In this document: positions 36,883 through 47,025 of the stretch, piece after piece
How the letters are laid out: each line of letters begins with the position of its first letter
How positions within the stretch are numbered: the first letter of the stretch is position 1
DNA from: Roseobacter sp. HKCCD6576-2
Lineage (GTDB): Bacteria > Pseudomonadota > Alphaproteobacteria > Rhodobacterales > Rhodobacteraceae
DNA length: 64,000 nucleotides
Assembly: GCF_013179285.1 (NCBI RefSeq)
Contig: NZ_WVNW01000001.1
Span: 372,001-436,000, forward strand
Direction of reading: 5' to 3'
Program-made: the position numbers and the translations under genes
Notes under the pieces: model-generated
The model's database searches: none
What the model was told of the DNA's origin: nothing
The model's input: the letters and a program-made list of their open reading frames with translations, nothing else

Positions 36883-37942
36883 GGGTGACTCCGAGAAGGT
36901 CGCGATAAATCGCGATGATCTTCTGCGCCTCGCCCTCAATCCGGAAATTCTGAACGACATGGGCACGGGCGGCGGCGGCTTGCCGGGCGCGGTCTTCTGG
37001 ATTGTCCAGCAACTGCGCGGTGGCCTCGATCATCGCCGGAACATCGCCGGGCGGGATCAGCGCGCCGGTTTCTCCGGGCACCACCAGTTCTTCAAAGGCC
37101 CCGACCGTCGTGGCCACAACCGGCACAGCGCAGGCCATGGCTTCCAGCGGGGTGAGGCCGAAGCCCTCCCATCGCTGCGGGGCGATGAAGAGATCCAGCG
37201 CCTGATACCATTTGGCGATGTCATGAACCGGGACCTCGGGCGGGAAGAGCAGCCGATCGGCCAGGCCCGCCGCCGCGACCTTTGCTTTCAAATCACGCTC
37301 AAAGCCGAGATGTTTCTCGGTCGCGCGCCCCATGACGATGGCCGCCGCATCCGGGCGATCTCGCAGCACCTCGATCATCGCATCAACAAAGACATCCGTG
37401 CCCTTTTGCGCCCGAATGCGCCCGAAACACCCGACCAGCGGCCCGGGCGGAAGGCCAAACGATGCTTTGACGGCGGCGCGGTCGGTCGGCGGCGAGAAGC
37501 TTTCCGTATTTATGCCATGCAAGATCACCGTCGATGGCCGATCAAGATAGTCTGCGGTCTTTTGCGATGTGGAAATCACTGCATCCATCTGTCGGATCAG
37601 CCATTTGGAATAGCCCGTGTGGTGGCGCTGTGACGCAGAGGTGAAGAGCAGTTTCAACCGTTTCCGAAGGAGATGTTTCAGCACCAGCCCGGCCAACATT
37701 TCCGAGTTCCGCCGCGCGTGCCACACCCTGTGACCTGACGGGCCTTTGGCGGGCATGGTCAGCAGATCACTGCGCCGGATTTGGGGCACATGGGTCGGCA
37801 ATGCCGGGGCGACGGCGGCAATCGCAATCTCTTGCGCTTGCAGCGGCACCAGCCGCACAACCGTTGCCGTGACGCCAGAAAGGCGGCGTTTGAAATTCGG
37901 CGCGATCACATCGATTTGCGCGGGGTCGAGATAGCTCGTCAT
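36878..37942 (-). CDS. GT4-family glycosyltransferase (LpcC-like)
   Basis: A 354-residue GT-B glycosyltransferase. The donor-binding half has GCFGRIRAQKGTDVFVDA (near residue 180) and the EX7E motif in EGFGLTPLEAMA (near residue 268). Related proteins (LpcC) add mannose to the lipopolysaccharide core in rhizobia; that role is only suggested here. The stop lies in the shared terminator. It is preceded on the same strand by the flavoprotein gene, with 27 bp between them. Confidence 0.8.
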   Translation of the reverse strand: MTSYLDPAQIDVIAPNFKRRLSGVTATVVRLVPLQAQEIAIAAVAPALPTHVPQIRRSDLLTMPAKGPSGHRVWHARRNSEMLAGLVLKHLLRKRLKLLFTSASQRHHTGYSKWLIRQMDAVISTSQKTADYLDRPSTVILHGINTESFSPPTDRAAVKASFGLPPGPLVGCFGRIRAQKGTDVFVDAMIEVLRDRPDAAAIVMGRATEKHLGFERDLKAKVAAAGLADRLLFPPEVPVHDIAKWYQALDLFIAPQRWEGFGLTPLEAMACAVPVVATTVGAFEELVVPGETGALIPPGDVPAMIEATAQLLDNPEDRARQAAAARAHVVQNFRIEGEAQKIIAIYRDLLGVTQ

Positions 37943-37969
37943 GATGGGCGCTTAGCGGCCTTGGGCGGT

Positions 37970-39142
37970 TCAAGCAAGGACTGCGCGGAAATCCGTCTCA
38001 TAGCCTTCGGCCTGGATGCCTTCGCCACGCGCCACCATCGCACCAAGCCGCCCCAACTCATCACAGCATTTCGCGCCCGCGCCATTGCCGCCGGTCAAGA
38101 GCGTCAGATCATCGGACAGCCGGTCGATATAGGGATATCCGGTGGTCGTGAAGCTGACGGCGCAACTGCCCGTATGGGTGCTTTGGATGGCGAGATCGGG
38201 CATGAGGGTGCGGAGATGGGTGAGAAGTGTCTCGGCGATTTCTGCATCGCCGTCGCTTTGAAACCATGCGGTGATGTCGGATCGGTTGGTCAAAAGTGGG
38301 CTTTCATCCTCGCCGCCGATCTTCAGGTAAAGCTTGCCATCAGGATAGCGGATCGGCGGCAGAAGATAGAGATCGTAGCCGAGCCCTTCGGGGATGAAGA
38401 TCAGGCTCGGCATCTGTGCCAGGCGGGCGGCTTCGGTCTCATCAACTTCAGCAAAGGCGATGGTGCGGGCATAGACTCTCATCTCCGGACGGGCCGGGAG
38501 CAGATCATCCGTATGCGCATAAGCGCCAGTTGCCATCACGATATGGCCAGCGGCAAGTGTCGTGCCATCCGCCAAATGCAGCCCGTTTTGGCTCAGGGCC
38601 GTGACGGCGTGTCGGATGATCTCTGCCCCGGCTTTCGCGGCCAAGAGGCTTTCCGCATCCCGCAAGGCGCGGGGGTTGATCGTACCGCCGCTGGCCTCCC
38701 AAGCGGCCTCTGTGCCAGGCGGGAAGGTGAACTCGGGGAACCGCCGGGGAAGCGTCGCGTCGTTGTGGTGCTCATGTGGGATGTCGAGCGCGTCGGCGAC
38801 TCTCAGGAAGCTTTCGGTAAAGTCACTGCCGGGGCCCGCGCGCGGGCCGGCCATCATGCCACCTGACGCGGTGAAAATCTCCAATCCGCTTCGCGTTTCA
38901 AGATCGGCATAGCGGTCAATCGACCGGCTTGAGAGCCGCGCCCAATCCGCGTCATGAGCCAGGCGACGGGTGATCCGGCCTTGATCGTGATGGCTGCCGA
39001 AGGGGCCGGAATGCGTTATGCGGTCTGCGGGTTCGTCCGGGCCGATTAGCGCGACCGATGCGCCACTCTCCGCCAAGTATCGGGCGCAGGCGTTGCCCAT
39101 CATGCCGCGCCCGATCACCGCGAAATCGACGGTTTTGCTCAT
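37970..39142 (-). CDS. FAD-dependent oxidoreductase, monomeric sarcosine oxidase/SolA-like
   Basis: A 390-residue flavoprotein. The N-terminal dinucleotide fold is VIGRGMMGNACARYLAESGA. The DAO family C-terminal half includes a Cys in SCAVSFTTTG at the place where monomeric sarcosine oxidases link FAD covalently, and a late GGNGAGAKCCDELGR. It probably oxidises an N-methyl amino acid or related secondary amine. It sits between hemE (18 bp upstream on the same strand) and the glycosyltransferase, with no evident pathway link. Confidence 0.75.
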   Translation of the reverse strand: MSKTVDFAVIGRGMMGNACARYLAESGASVALIGPDEPADRITHSGPFGSHHDQGRITRRLAHDADWARLSSRSIDRYADLETRSGLEIFTASGGMMAGPRAGPGSDFTESFLRVADALDIPHEHHNDATLPRRFPEFTFPPGTEAAWEASGGTINPRALRDAESLLAAKAGAEIIRHAVTALSQNGLHLADGTTLAAGHIVMATGAYAHTDDLLPARPEMRVYARTIAFAEVDETEAARLAQMPSLIFIPEGLGYDLYLLPPIRYPDGKLYLKIGGEDESPLLTNRSDITAWFQSDGDAEIAETLLTHLRTLMPDLAIQSTHTGSCAVSFTTTGYPYIDRLSDDLTLLTGGNGAGAKCCDELGRLGAMVARGEGIQAEGYETDFRAVLA

Positions 39143-39160
39143 CCGATGCCCCTTCCTGCG

Positions 39161-40192
39161 CTAGCCCCGGATCGCCTCCAGCATCCGGTGCACATTCTCT
39201 GGGTCCGCATCGGGTGTGATCCCGTGACCCAGATTGAAGATATGCGGCCCGCCTTTGAGCGCCTCGATAATGGCGCGGGTTTCATCGACCAGGGGCTGCC
39301 CGCCGGTGACCATATGTTTCGGGTCCAGATTGCCCTGAATACAGCTATCGGGCTGCAAATGCTCTGCCGCCCAAGCGGGATCGACATTGGTGTCGATGGC
39401 CAGCCCATCTGCGCCAACGGCCTTGGCGAAGCCGATATAGGCCTCGCCTGCCTGGCGGGGGAAAGCGATGATGGGCAGGCCTGGGTGGCGGGATTTCAGC
39501 TCTGCGATGATCCGCGTGGCGGGTGCGAGTGCGTATTTGGTGAAATCCTCGCCGTTCAGCGACCCGGCCCAACTGTCGAAGAGTTTCACAACCTCCGCCC
39601 CGGCGTCGACCTGTTTCGAGAGATACTCAATCGTCGCTTCGGTCAACAGATCCAGGAGTGCCTCAAACGTCGCGCGATCCTCGGCTTTCAGCTTATGGGC
39701 CGGGCCTTGATCCGGGGTGCCGCGCCCGGCGATCATATAGGTGGCGACGGTCCATGGCGCGCCCGCAAAGCCGATCAGCGCGGTCTCGGAAGGCAACTCA
39801 CGGCGCAGGATTCGCAGAGTTTCGTAGATCGGGGCAAGGTGGTCATGGATGTCGTCTTTGCCTTTGAGCGGCGCGAGCCCGTCCGGGCCGGTGATGGTCG
39901 ACAGGCGCGGGCCTTCGCCGGTGACGAACCAGACATCCGCGCCAAGCGCGTCAGGCACCAGAAGGATATCGGCAAACATGATCGCCGCATCGAACCCATA
40001 GCGGCGGATCGGTTGAAGCGTCACCTCGGCTGCGAGCTCGGAGTTATAGCAGAGCGACAGGAAATCCCCCGCCTCGGCCCGGGTGGCGCGGTATTCCGGC
40101 AAGTAGCGCCCGGCCTGGCGCATCATCCAAACCGGCGGGATGGGAAGGGTTTCGCCAGCCAAGCTGCGAAGGAGTTTTTTCTCAGTGCTCAT
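39161..40192 (-). CDS. hemE: uroporphyrinogen decarboxylase
   Basis: Removes four acetate carboxyls from uroporphyrinogen III to give coproporphyrinogen III. The 343-residue protein has the family opening [17 protein letters not shown] (near residue 20), then [15 protein letters not shown] with the catalytic Asp. Later come [14 protein letters not shown] and [13 protein letters not shown]. The ATG at 40192 follows AAAGGAT; the frame continues upstream without coding character. It diverges from hemC. Confidence 0.95.
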   Translation of the reverse strand: MSTEKKLLRSLAGETLPIPPVWMMRQAGRYLPEYRATRAEAGDFLSLCYNSELAAEVTLQPIRRYGFDAAIMFADILLVPDALGADVWFVTGEGPRLSTITGPDGLAPLKGKDDIHDHLAPIYETLRILRRELPSETALIGFAGAPWTVATYMIAGRGTPDQGPAHKLKAEDRATFEALLDLLTEATIEYLSKQVDAGAEVVKLFDSWAGSLNGEDFTKYALAPATRIIAELKSRHPGLPIIAFPRQAGEAYIGFAKAVGADGLAIDTNVDPAWAAEHLQPDSCIQGNLDPKHMVTGGQPLVDETRAIIEALKGGPHIFNLGHGITPDADPENVHRMLEAIRG

Positions 40193-40290
40193 CAACGGAT
40201 CCTTTGTCTGGCGCGCACCGTCTGGTGTGGGCGGCGAAGTGTCAAGACGGGCTCCGTTGTCACCACCGGCGGGCTTGGATAGAGAGAGGC

Positions 40291-41241
40291 ATGACCGTTG
40301 ATTTGCCCACCCCCGCAGAGCCTTTGAAGATTGGCACCAGAGGCTCACCGCTGGCGCTAGCGCAGGCGCATGAGACGCGCGACCGGCTGGCCGCTGCGTT
40401 CGATTTGCCGCAGGCCGCGTTTGAGATCGTGGTGATCAAGACCACGGGAGATAAGGTGCAGGACCGGCCGCTGAAGGAGATCGGCGGCAAGGGGCTCTTC
40501 ACCAAGGAGATCGAAGAGGATCTGCTGTCCGGCGCGATCGATATCGCGGTGCATTCGATGAAGGATATGCCTGTGGCGCAGCCGGGCGGGTTGCTGCTCG
40601 ATACCTATCTACCGCGCGAGGATGTGCGCGACGCGTTTGTGTCTTTGGGTTTCGACAGCCTGGCCGCTTTGCCCGCAGGGGCACGGGTTGGCACCTCAAG
40701 CCTGAGACGGGCGGCGCAGCTTCGGGCGCGGCGGCCCGATCTGGAAGTTGTGGAGTTTCGCGGCAATGTGCAGACGCGGATGAAAAAGCTTGGCGATGGG
40801 GTGGCCGATGCGACCTTTCTGGCCATGGCCGGGTTGCGCCGGTTGGGGATGGAAGAGGTGGTGAAATCCGCGATTGCCGTGGAGGACGTGTTGCCCGCCG
40901 TGGCCCAAGGCGCGATTGGTATCGAGCGGCGCGCAGCCGACAGTCGCGCGGCGGCGCTTTTGGAAGCAATCCATGACGGGCCGACGGGGCAACGCTTGGC
41001 CGCCGAACGGGCATTTTTGGCAGGGCTGGACGGGTCTTGCCAAACGCCAATCGCCGGATTGGCGGAGTTGGACGGCATGATGCTCCGGCTTAGGGGTGAG
41101 ATTTTGCGGCCTGACGGGTCGGAGACCCTGCAGGACGACGCCAATGCGCCAATTGAAGATGGCGCGGCGCTTGGCGCCGAGATGGCGGCGCGCTTGCGCG
41201 GCCAAGCCGGCCCCGGATTTTTTGACTGGATCACCGATTAG
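40291..41241 (+). CDS. hemC: porphobilinogen deaminase (hydroxymethylbilane synthase)
   Basis: Joins four porphobilinogens into hydroxymethylbilane. The 316-residue protein has [14 protein letters not shown], then [34 protein letters not shown] and the dipyrromethane-binding Cys in [11 protein letters not shown] (near residue 248). The ATG at 40291 follows AGAGAGG. It diverges from hemE, so two consecutive haem steps share a control region of about 100 bp. The copA promoter starts 7 bases after its stop. Confidence 0.95.
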   Translation: MTVDLPTPAEPLKIGTRGSPLALAQAHETRDRLAAAFDLPQAAFEIVVIKTTGDKVQDRPLKEIGGKGLFTKEIEEDLLSGAIDIAVHSMKDMPVAQPGGLLLDTYLPREDVRDAFVSLGFDSLAALPAGARVGTSSLRRAAQLRARRPDLEVVEFRGNVQTRMKKLGDGVADATFLAMAGLRRLGMEEVVKSAIAVEDVLPAVAQGAIGIERRAADSRAAALLEAIHDGPTGQRLAAERAFLAGLDGSCQTPIAGLAELDGMMLRLRGEILRPDGSETLQDDANAPIEDGAALGAEMAARLRGQAGPGFFDWITD

Positions 41242-41247
41242 GGTCTC

Positions 41248-41278
41248 TTGACCTTCCCGTGACTGGAAGCCTTATATC
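41248..41278 (+). promoter_or_regulatory. CueR-type promoter and operator of copA
   Basis: TTGACC (-35, 41248-41253) and TATATC (-10, 41273-41278) are 19 bp apart, the long spacer typical of MerR-family promoters. Between them lies the dyad ACCTTCC-N7-GGAAGCC (41251-41271), close to the CueR consensus ACCTTCC-N7-GGAAGGT. CueR, encoded just downstream, would untwist it when copper is bound. Confidence 0.85.
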
Positions 41279-41308
41279 TGGTGGGACCGGATAGGAGAGG
41301 CTTGCCCG

Positions 41309-43519
41309 ATGCCCAAGGATCACAGTGAAATCGCCACCCGCCTGACCGTCGGCAACCTGTCCTGCGGCGGCTGTGTCGCGCGGGCGGAAACCGCGCTGGG
41401 CGGCGCGCCGGGGATACTCGAGGCCCGGGTGAATTTGGCCACGAAACGGGCGGATGTGGTCAGCGCCGGGCCCTTGGATCTGAGCGCGATCCAAGCGGTG
41501 ATGGATCAGGCGGGCTATCCCGTCGCGCCCGAAGCCCAACCGGAGATTGCGGAACCAGAGGAGGACGAGGCCGCCCCGCTCTGGCGCAGCTTTCTGATCG
41601 CGGCGGTTCTGACCCTACCGGTTTTTGTTCTGGAAATGGGCGGGCATCTCTACCCGCCGTTTCACCATTGGGTGATGGCCACGATCGGGACGTTTCCGTC
41701 CCATCTGATCCAGTTCGTGCTGACCACGGCAGTTTTGGCCGGGCCGGGCCGGGTGTTTTTCCGCCATGGGGTGCCCGCGCTTCTGCGTCTGGCGCCAGAG
41801 ATGAACAGCCTTGTGGTGTTGGGCACATCTGCGGCCTGGGCCTTCTCAACCGTCGTGACCTTCGCGCCAGAGCTTCTGCCGGCCGGATCGCGCTTTGTCT
41901 ATTTCGAGGCAGCGGCGGTGATCGTGACGCTGATCCTGCTCGGCCGCTATCTGGAGGCCCGCGTGCGGGGGCAGGCGGGCTCGGCCATTCGCGAACTGAT
42001 GGGGCTGAGGCCTGATACGGCTACCACGGCGGATGGGCAACGCGTGGCGTTGGCCGATATTCAGCCGGGCGATAAGCTGCGGCTTTTCCCGGGCGAACGG
42101 GTGGCCGTCGATGGCGTGGTGATCGAGGGTGAGACCTATATTGAAGAGGCGATGATCACCGGCGAGCCGGTGCCCGCGCCGAAAGGCCCTGGCGATACGG
42201 TGACCGGCGGAACGCTGAACGGCACCGGGGGGCTGATCTACCAGGCAACCCATGTGGGGGCCGATACCGTCTTGGCGCAGATCGTCCGCATGGTTGAGGA
42301 CGCGCAGGCGACGCGGCTGCCGATCCAAAGCTTGATCAACAAGGTAACGGGTGTGTTCGTGCCCGTGGTTTTGGCGATTGCGGTTCTTGCGGCGGGCGGT
42401 TGGTTTTTCTTCGGCCCCGATCCAATCACGGCCTTGGTGATTGGTGTGTCGGTGCTGATCATCGCCTGCCCGTGTGCGATGGGGTTGGCGACACCGGTTT
42501 CAATCATGGCAGGCACGGGCCGGGCAGCGGAACTGGGCGTGCTGTTCCGTAAGGGCGATGCGTTGCAAGAATTGGGGCGCGTCGATCTGGTGGCGTTCGA
42601 CAAGACCGGAACGCTGACCGAAGGCGCGCCGAAAGTGGTGCGTGTGGCGCCAGAACCGGGCTTGCCGGAGGCGGAGCTTCTGGCGCTCGCCGCTGCGGTG
42701 GAGCAGGCCTCGGAACACCCGCTGGGGCAAGCGATTGTGGCCGAAGCGGCGGCGCGAGGGTTGGATCTGCCGCCTGTGCATGGCTTTCAGAGCCGAACCG
42801 GTGCGGGTGTTGAGGCGTTTGTGGGCGATGCGCAGCTCCGGATTGGGACAGAGGCGCTGATGGCGGAGGCGGGCGTTGCGCCAGGTGACTTGGCGGATGG
42901 GTCCGAAACCTTGATCCATGTGGCGCGGGACGCGGATTATCTGGGGGCGATTGCGCTGGCCGATCCCGTCAAGCCCGATGCAGCGCGGGCCGTTCAAGCC
43001 CTGAAAGACCGTGGCATTGCGGTTGCGATGCTGTCTGGTGATGCGGAGGGGCCTGTCGCGGCGGTGGCAGAGGCGCTTGGCATCGAGATCGCGTTGTCGC
43101 GGCTGGACCCGGCGCAGAAACGTGCGAAAGTGGCCGATTGGCGCAAGGAGAAGCGCAAAGTGGCCTTCGTGGGCGACGGGATCAATGACGCGCCGGTTTT
43201 GGCCGCGGCGGATGTGGGCGTGGCGCTGGGTTCGGGCACGGATGTGGCGATGGAGGCGGCGGATGTTGTTTTGATCTCTGGCGCGCCATCGGGCGTCAGC
43301 ACCGCGATGGAGGTCAGCCGCCGGACGATGCGCAACATCGCGCAGAACCTCGTTTGGGCCTTTGGCTATAATGTGGCTTTGATCCCCGTCGCGGCGGGGC
43401 TTCTGGCGATTTTTGGCGGGCCGGTTCTGTCGCCAATGCTGGCCGCAGGCGCGATGGCGGCCAGTTCGGTTCTGGTCGTGATGAATGCGCTTAGACTGCG
43501 ACGGATGGAGATGAGATGA
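41309..43519 (+). CDS. copA: copper-exporting P-type ATPase CopA
   Basis: A 736-residue Cu(I) efflux pump. One N-terminal HMA domain has an unusual metal site, LSCGGCVARAE, rather than the common MxCASC. Eight membrane helices, ITGEP, the copper-site CPCAMG, the phosphorylation site DKTGTLTEG and GDGINDAPVLA follow, then a last helix pair with MAASSVLVVMNALRLRR. It is preceded by a CueR promoter and overlaps cueR by 4 bp. Its role is copper detoxification, in contrast to CcoI. Confidence 0.94.
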   Translation: MPKDHSEIATRLTVGNLSCGGCVARAETALGGAPGILEARVNLATKRADVVSAGPLDLSAIQAVMDQAGYPVAPEAQPEIAEPEEDEAAPLWRSFLIAAVLTLPVFVLEMGGHLYPPFHHWVMATIGTFPSHLIQFVLTTAVLAGPGRVFFRHGVPALLRLAPEMNSLVVLGTSAAWAFSTVVTFAPELLPAGSRFVYFEAAAVIVTLILLGRYLEARVRGQAGSAIRELMGLRPDTATTADGQRVALADIQPGDKLRLFPGERVAVDGVVIEGETYIEEAMITGEPVPAPKGPGDTVTGGTLNGTGGLIYQATHVGADTVLAQIVRMVEDAQATRLPIQSLINKVTGVFVPVVLAIAVLAAGGWFFFGPDPITALVIGVSVLIIACPCAMGLATPVSIMAGTGRAAELGVLFRKGDALQELGRVDLVAFDKTGTLTEGAPKVVRVAPEPGLPEAELLALAAAVEQASEHPLGQAIVAEAAARGLDLPPVHGFQSRTGAGVEAFVGDAQLRIGTEALMAEAGVAPGDLADGSETLIHVARDADYLGAIALADPVKPDAARAVQALKDRGIAVAMLSGDAEGPVAAVAEALGIEIALSRLDPAQKRAKVADWRKEKRKVAFVGDGINDAPVLAAADVGVALGSGTDVAMEAADVVLISGAPSGVSTAMEVSRRTMRNIAQNLVWAFGYNVALIPVAAGLLAIFGGPVLSPMLAAGAMAASSVLVVMNALRLRRMEMR

Positions 43520-43911
43520 ACATCGGAGATGTGGCCGAGCGGACCGGCCTGCCCGCCAAAACGATCCGGTATTACGAAGAGATCGGGCTGATCGCGCCGG
43601 ATCGCACGGCCAATGGCTATCGGGACTTTTCGGGCGCTCATGTGCATAAGCTGGCGTTTTTGGGTCGGGCGCGAGGATTGGGGTTTTCGATTGAGGAATG
43701 TCGGGCGCTTTTGGCGCTTTATGAAGACCGGGGCCGGGCGAGCGCCGATGTGAAACGCATCGCCCGGGCGCATTTGGTGGATATCGAGAGCAAAATGGCG
43801 GAACTGGCCGCGATGCGCGACACGCTGGCCGATCTGGTGGAGAAATGTGCGGGCGATCATCGGCCCGACTGTCCGATCCTGGCGGATCTGGCGGAAGATG
43901 GGGCCACTTAG
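43516..43911 (+). CDS. cueR: copper-responsive MerR-family regulator CueR
   Basis: A 131-residue MerR protein. The helix-turn-helix NIGDVAERTGLPAKTIRYYEEIGL is at the start, the dimer helix spans residues about 80-110, and the metal loop with two Cys (CAGDHRPDCPI, near residues 114-122) is typical of copper-sensing CueR. It is the second gene of copA-cueR and is inferred to activate the promoter at 41248. Its stop overlaps that of the convergent serine hydrolase by 4 bases. Confidence 0.93.
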   Translation: MNIGDVAERTGLPAKTIRYYEEIGLIAPDRTANGYRDFSGAHVHKLAFLGRARGLGFSIEECRALLALYEDRGRASADVKRIARAHLVDIESKMAELAAMRDTLADLVEKCAGDHRPDCPILADLAEDGAT

Positions 43912-44909
43912 GCGCGGGCGAAGGTCAGGACGGTTCGGTCGACCAGATCGCGTAGGTCGCTGAAATATCCGCCAGAGCGGGCGGGTCGCGTCGGATCAGA
44001 GGTGATCGCGATCGACAGGTCCATGTCTGGCACGACCACCAGCATTTGCCCACCATATCCACGGCCATAAGCGGCCTCCTGCCCGGCAAACCGGGTCAGA
44101 AACCAGCCATAGCCATAGGCGTCACCGGACCAGGGGGACCGCGCCTGCGCACGCCAAGAAGCGTCGATCCAACCGGGACTGACCACCTGCTGCCCCTCGA
44201 TCTGGCCGCCATTCAGGATCATCTCGCCCAAACGCGCCAAGGCCAGCGGGCTCATCGCCATTTCATTGCCGCCGAGATAGCGGCCCTGACCGTCGCGGAC
44301 CCAGGGCGGGATATCGATCCCCAGGGGGTCGCCGAGCCAGTCGCGCGCCATTTCAAGCAAGCTTATCCCACTGGCCGCCGACAGAGCCGCGCCGAGAATG
44401 TGCCAGGACCCGGTGGAGTAGATGAACCGGCCACCCGGTTGATCGATCAAGTCGCGGGTGAGCGCGTAATCGACCCAATCCGGGCTGGCGATCCAAGCGC
44501 CGTAATTCGGGCCGGAGGTGCTTTCAAGCCCGGCTTGCATCGACAGAAGATGGCCGATGGTCAGCCGATCTCTCGCGTCACCGAAGGCCGCGCGGTTCAG
44601 AAGCGGGAGGACCAGCTGTTCGGGGCCATCAAGCAGGCCCTTGTCGATGGCGATGCCGGTCAGAAGGGCATGGATTGTTTTCGAAACGGATTTGATATTG
44701 GCGGACCGATCCACGCCCGGCCCGCGATAGGTTTCGGCCAGTTCGGTCTGTCCATTGCGCGTCACAACGAGTGTGTGAAGCTGACCAAGGCTGCGAGCCC
44801 AATGCGTCAGATCGTGTGTTGCAGGCAGGCCTTGGGCCAAAAGGGCCGGCGCCGCCAGAGCGGCGGGCATGGCGCCCAAAACGGCGCGACGGGAGAGAAG
44901 GGTCGGCAT
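43908..44909 (-). CDS. serine hydrolase, beta-lactamase class C/esterase family
   Basis: A 333-residue protein. The N-terminus MPTLLSRRAVLGAMPAALAA is a twin-arginine-like export signal. The catalytic core shows S-V-S-K (near residue 74), then FIYSTGSWH in the place of the YxN motif, and a late GYGGQ replacing the usual H/K-x-G. This pattern is typical of penicillin-binding-protein-like esterases rather than true AmpC enzymes. It is monocistronic and converges on cueR. Substrate unknown. Confidence 0.8.
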   Translation of the reverse strand: MPTLLSRRAVLGAMPAALAAPALLAQGLPATHDLTHWARSLGQLHTLVVTRNGQTELAETYRGPGVDRSANIKSVSKTIHALLTGIAIDKGLLDGPEQLVLPLLNRAAFGDARDRLTIGHLLSMQAGLESTSGPNYGAWIASPDWVDYALTRDLIDQPGGRFIYSTGSWHILGAALSAASGISLLEMARDWLGDPLGIDIPPWVRDGQGRYLGGNEMAMSPLALARLGEMILNGGQIEGQQVVSPGWIDASWRAQARSPWSGDAYGYGWFLTRFAGQEAAYGRGYGGQMLVVVPDMDLSIAITSDPTRPARSGGYFSDLRDLVDRTVLTFARA

Positions 44910-45026
44910 CGTAAGCCCTTTGACTGACGTCTATCTGTCCTGATCATCTAGGCGCAGAAGGGGCGCGGGCCAACATCCCGCATGGCGTCGGTCACGATTG
45001 GTTGAAGGCGCTTTCTGGGCGGTTGG

Positions 45027-46082
45027 TTATCTCAACCGCTGACCAGAGGTTGCATCGAAATAGAGCGGCGCGTTGGCATCGAAGCTGAGCCCAACCATGC
45101 TGCCCGGGGCAGGCGCGGATTGCTCATGTGCCTCGACGATGATCCGCGTCCCATCTTGGCCGGTCAGATAATGATAGGCGACGCCGCCCAGTTGCTCACT
45201 CAACACCACCTGATGCGTGTTCCCCTCGCCGATTTTCAGATGCTGCGGGCGCAGGCCCATGGTGACCGCGCCGTCGGTCACGCTGCCAAGGCCGGGTGAC
45301 AGCACTGTGTTGCCGAGGCCGGGAATGGTTACTTGCCCACCTTTGGCGGCGCCGGGGAAGAAATTCATTGCTGGCGAGCCGATGAACCCGGCGACGAACT
45401 GATTGTCAGGGTCATTGTAGAGATCGAGCGGGCGGCCCGCCTGTTCGATGATCCCGGCACGGAGCACGACGATTTTGTCGGCCAGCGTCATCGCCTCGAC
45501 CTGATCATGGGTCACATAGATCATTGTTGCGCCGATCTCTTGGTGCAGGCGCGCAATCTCAACCCGCATTTCGACCCGCAATTCGGCATCGAGATTGGAG
45601 AGTGGTTCATCAAAGAGGAACACCTCTGGCCCACGGACGATCGCCCGGCCAATGGCGACGCGCTGACGTTGCCCGCCGGAGAGGGCTTTGGGTTTGCGGT
45701 CCAGATAATCGTCGAGTTTCAGAACGCGCGAGGCCTCGGCGACCTTCTCTTGAATCTCGGCTTTCGGATGGCCGTTCATCTTCAGACCGAAGCCCATATT
45801 CTCGGCAACCGACATATGCGGATAAAGCGCATAGGTTTGAAACACCATCGCTACACCACGTTCGGCCGGGTCCATATGGGTCACGTCGCGGGGGCCGATC
45901 TCGATTTTGCCAGCGGTGGTTTCTTCCAGGCCTGCGACCATCCTGAGCAGCGTGGACTTGCCGCAGCCGGAGGGGCCAACAAACACGCAGAAATCCCCGT
46001 GATCTATCTGAAGGTCGACCCCATGGATCACCTGCACATCACCGTATTTCTTCACCACATTGCTGAGCGTGACGCCTGACAT
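45027..46082 (-). CDS. sugar ABC transporter ATP-binding protein, UgpC/MalK/MsmX type
   Basis: A 351-residue ATPase with Walker [10 protein letters not shown], signature [15 protein letters not shown], Walker [12 protein letters not shown] and a C-terminal TOBE-like regulatory domain (residues about 240-350). This type serves carbohydrate importers. It lies 3 bp after iclR and is divergent from the binding protein and two permeases, which lack an ATPase of their own. It therefore very probably completes that importer. Confidence 0.9.
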   Translation of the reverse strand: MSGVTLSNVVKKYGDVQVIHGVDLQIDHGDFCVFVGPSGCGKSTLLRMVAGLEETTAGKIEIGPRDVTHMDPAERGVAMVFQTYALYPHMSVAENMGFGLKMNGHPKAEIQEKVAEASRVLKLDDYLDRKPKALSGGQRQRVAIGRAIVRGPEVFLFDEPLSNLDAELRVEMRVEIARLHQEIGATMIYVTHDQVEAMTLADKIVVLRAGIIEQAGRPLDLYNDPDNQFVAGFIGSPAMNFFPGAAKGGQVTIPGLGNTVLSPGLGSVTDGAVTMGLRPQHLKIGEGNTHQVVLSEQLGGVAYHYLTGQDGTRIIVEAHEQSAPAPGSMVGLSFDANAPLYFDATSGQRLR

Positions 46083-46085
46083 GGT

Positions 46086-46913
46086 CTAGCCCCTCCCGAT
46101 TTTTTGTGTGTTGCCCGCATCTGGAAAGCGCCAACTTTGCGCCTCCTCCGCGATGGATTGTGCGGTGCGTTTGATCAAAGGCACGCGGTCTTCCAACGCG
46201 TCCAATGATGTGCGCTCGGTCGACGATGTGACCGAGAGCGCGCCTAGCATCCGACCGGTCGCAGTCAGAATCGGCAGCGCGACACAGATGATGCCTGGTT
46301 CATGTTCTTCCCGGTCGAAGGCGTAGCCATGCAAACGAATGCGCGCGAGCTCGGTCCGCAAGGCGGCTTCGGAACCAAGCGTGTGTTCCGTGAACCGATG
46401 ATAGGATTGCTGCGCGAGGATCGGAGCTAGCTCGTCCTCAGGAAGAAAGGCGATCATCGCCTTGCCAACGCCGGTGCAATAGGCGGGGCCGACCTTGCCG
46501 GCCTGCGAATACATCGGCAGCGGCTCCCGCGCGTTGCGCTTGTCGACATAAAGAACCTGCGCCGCGTCAAGCTGCGCCAGATGCACGGTCTCACCGATCT
46601 GTTCGCTCAACGCGTCGATATGCGGCCGCGCGATTGGCGCGAGAGACGAGGTCTGCCACGCGGCATGGGCCAGCCGCACCAGACGGATGCCAAGCGCATA
46701 GGTCTGCCGTTCTGGATCATAGGCCAGCATGCCTTGGTTGGTGAGTGTTTGCAGGAAACGGTAGAGGGTGGCTTTGGGATAAGGGCTGTGAGCCAGCAAT
46801 TCACCAAAGCGCACGGGGCGGCCAAACCCGGCCACCTCATCAAGAACGCCAAGCGCTTTGCCGACGGTTCCGTCGCCCGGTTTGTCGCCCGAATGATCCG
46901 CGGGTGTTGCCAA
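46086..46913 (-). CDS. IclR-family transcriptional regulator
   Basis: About 275 residues. The winged helix-turn-helix (residues about 20-80) contains FGELLAHSPYPKATLYRFLQTL, and the IclR effector domain has YSQAGKVGPAYCTGVGKAMIAFLP and ITATGRMLGALSVT-like strands. A TTG start at 46913 is chosen because GGGAGG lies 7 bases ahead; no ATG is near. It diverges from the sugar-binding protein gene and is inferred to control the galactoside cluster, perhaps through the palindrome at 47026-47042. Confidence 0.86.
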   Translation of the reverse strand: MATPADHSGDKPGDGTVGKALGVLDEVAGFGRPVRFGELLAHSPYPKATLYRFLQTLTNQGMLAYDPERQTYALGIRLVRLAHAAWQTSSLAPIARPHIDALSEQIGETVHLAQLDAAQVLYVDKRNAREPLPMYSQAGKVGPAYCTGVGKAMIAFLPEDELAPILAQQSYHRFTEHTLGSEAALRTELARIRLHGYAFDREEHEPGIICVALPILTATGRMLGALSVTSSTERTSLDALEDRVPLIKRTAQSIAEEAQSWRFPDAGNTQKIGRG

Positions 46914-46976
46914 AACTGTTCCTCCCAATGGCCCCCTCCGTTTTCGATCTGCACTCTGACGGTGCGGAGGAAACTG

Positions 46977-47007
46977 TTGACAAGACTAAGCCGAGTTGCG
47001 TTATGAT
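46977..47007 (+). promoter_or_regulatory. probable sigma-70 promoter of the galactoside operon
   Basis: TTGACA (46977-46982) is followed after 18 bases by TTATGA, or after 19 by TATGAT (47002-47007). Transcription would start near 47014, upstream of the candidate IclR palindrome, which fits repression. Confidence 0.5.
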
Positions 47008-47025
47008 TTCAACATAAGAAACCAA

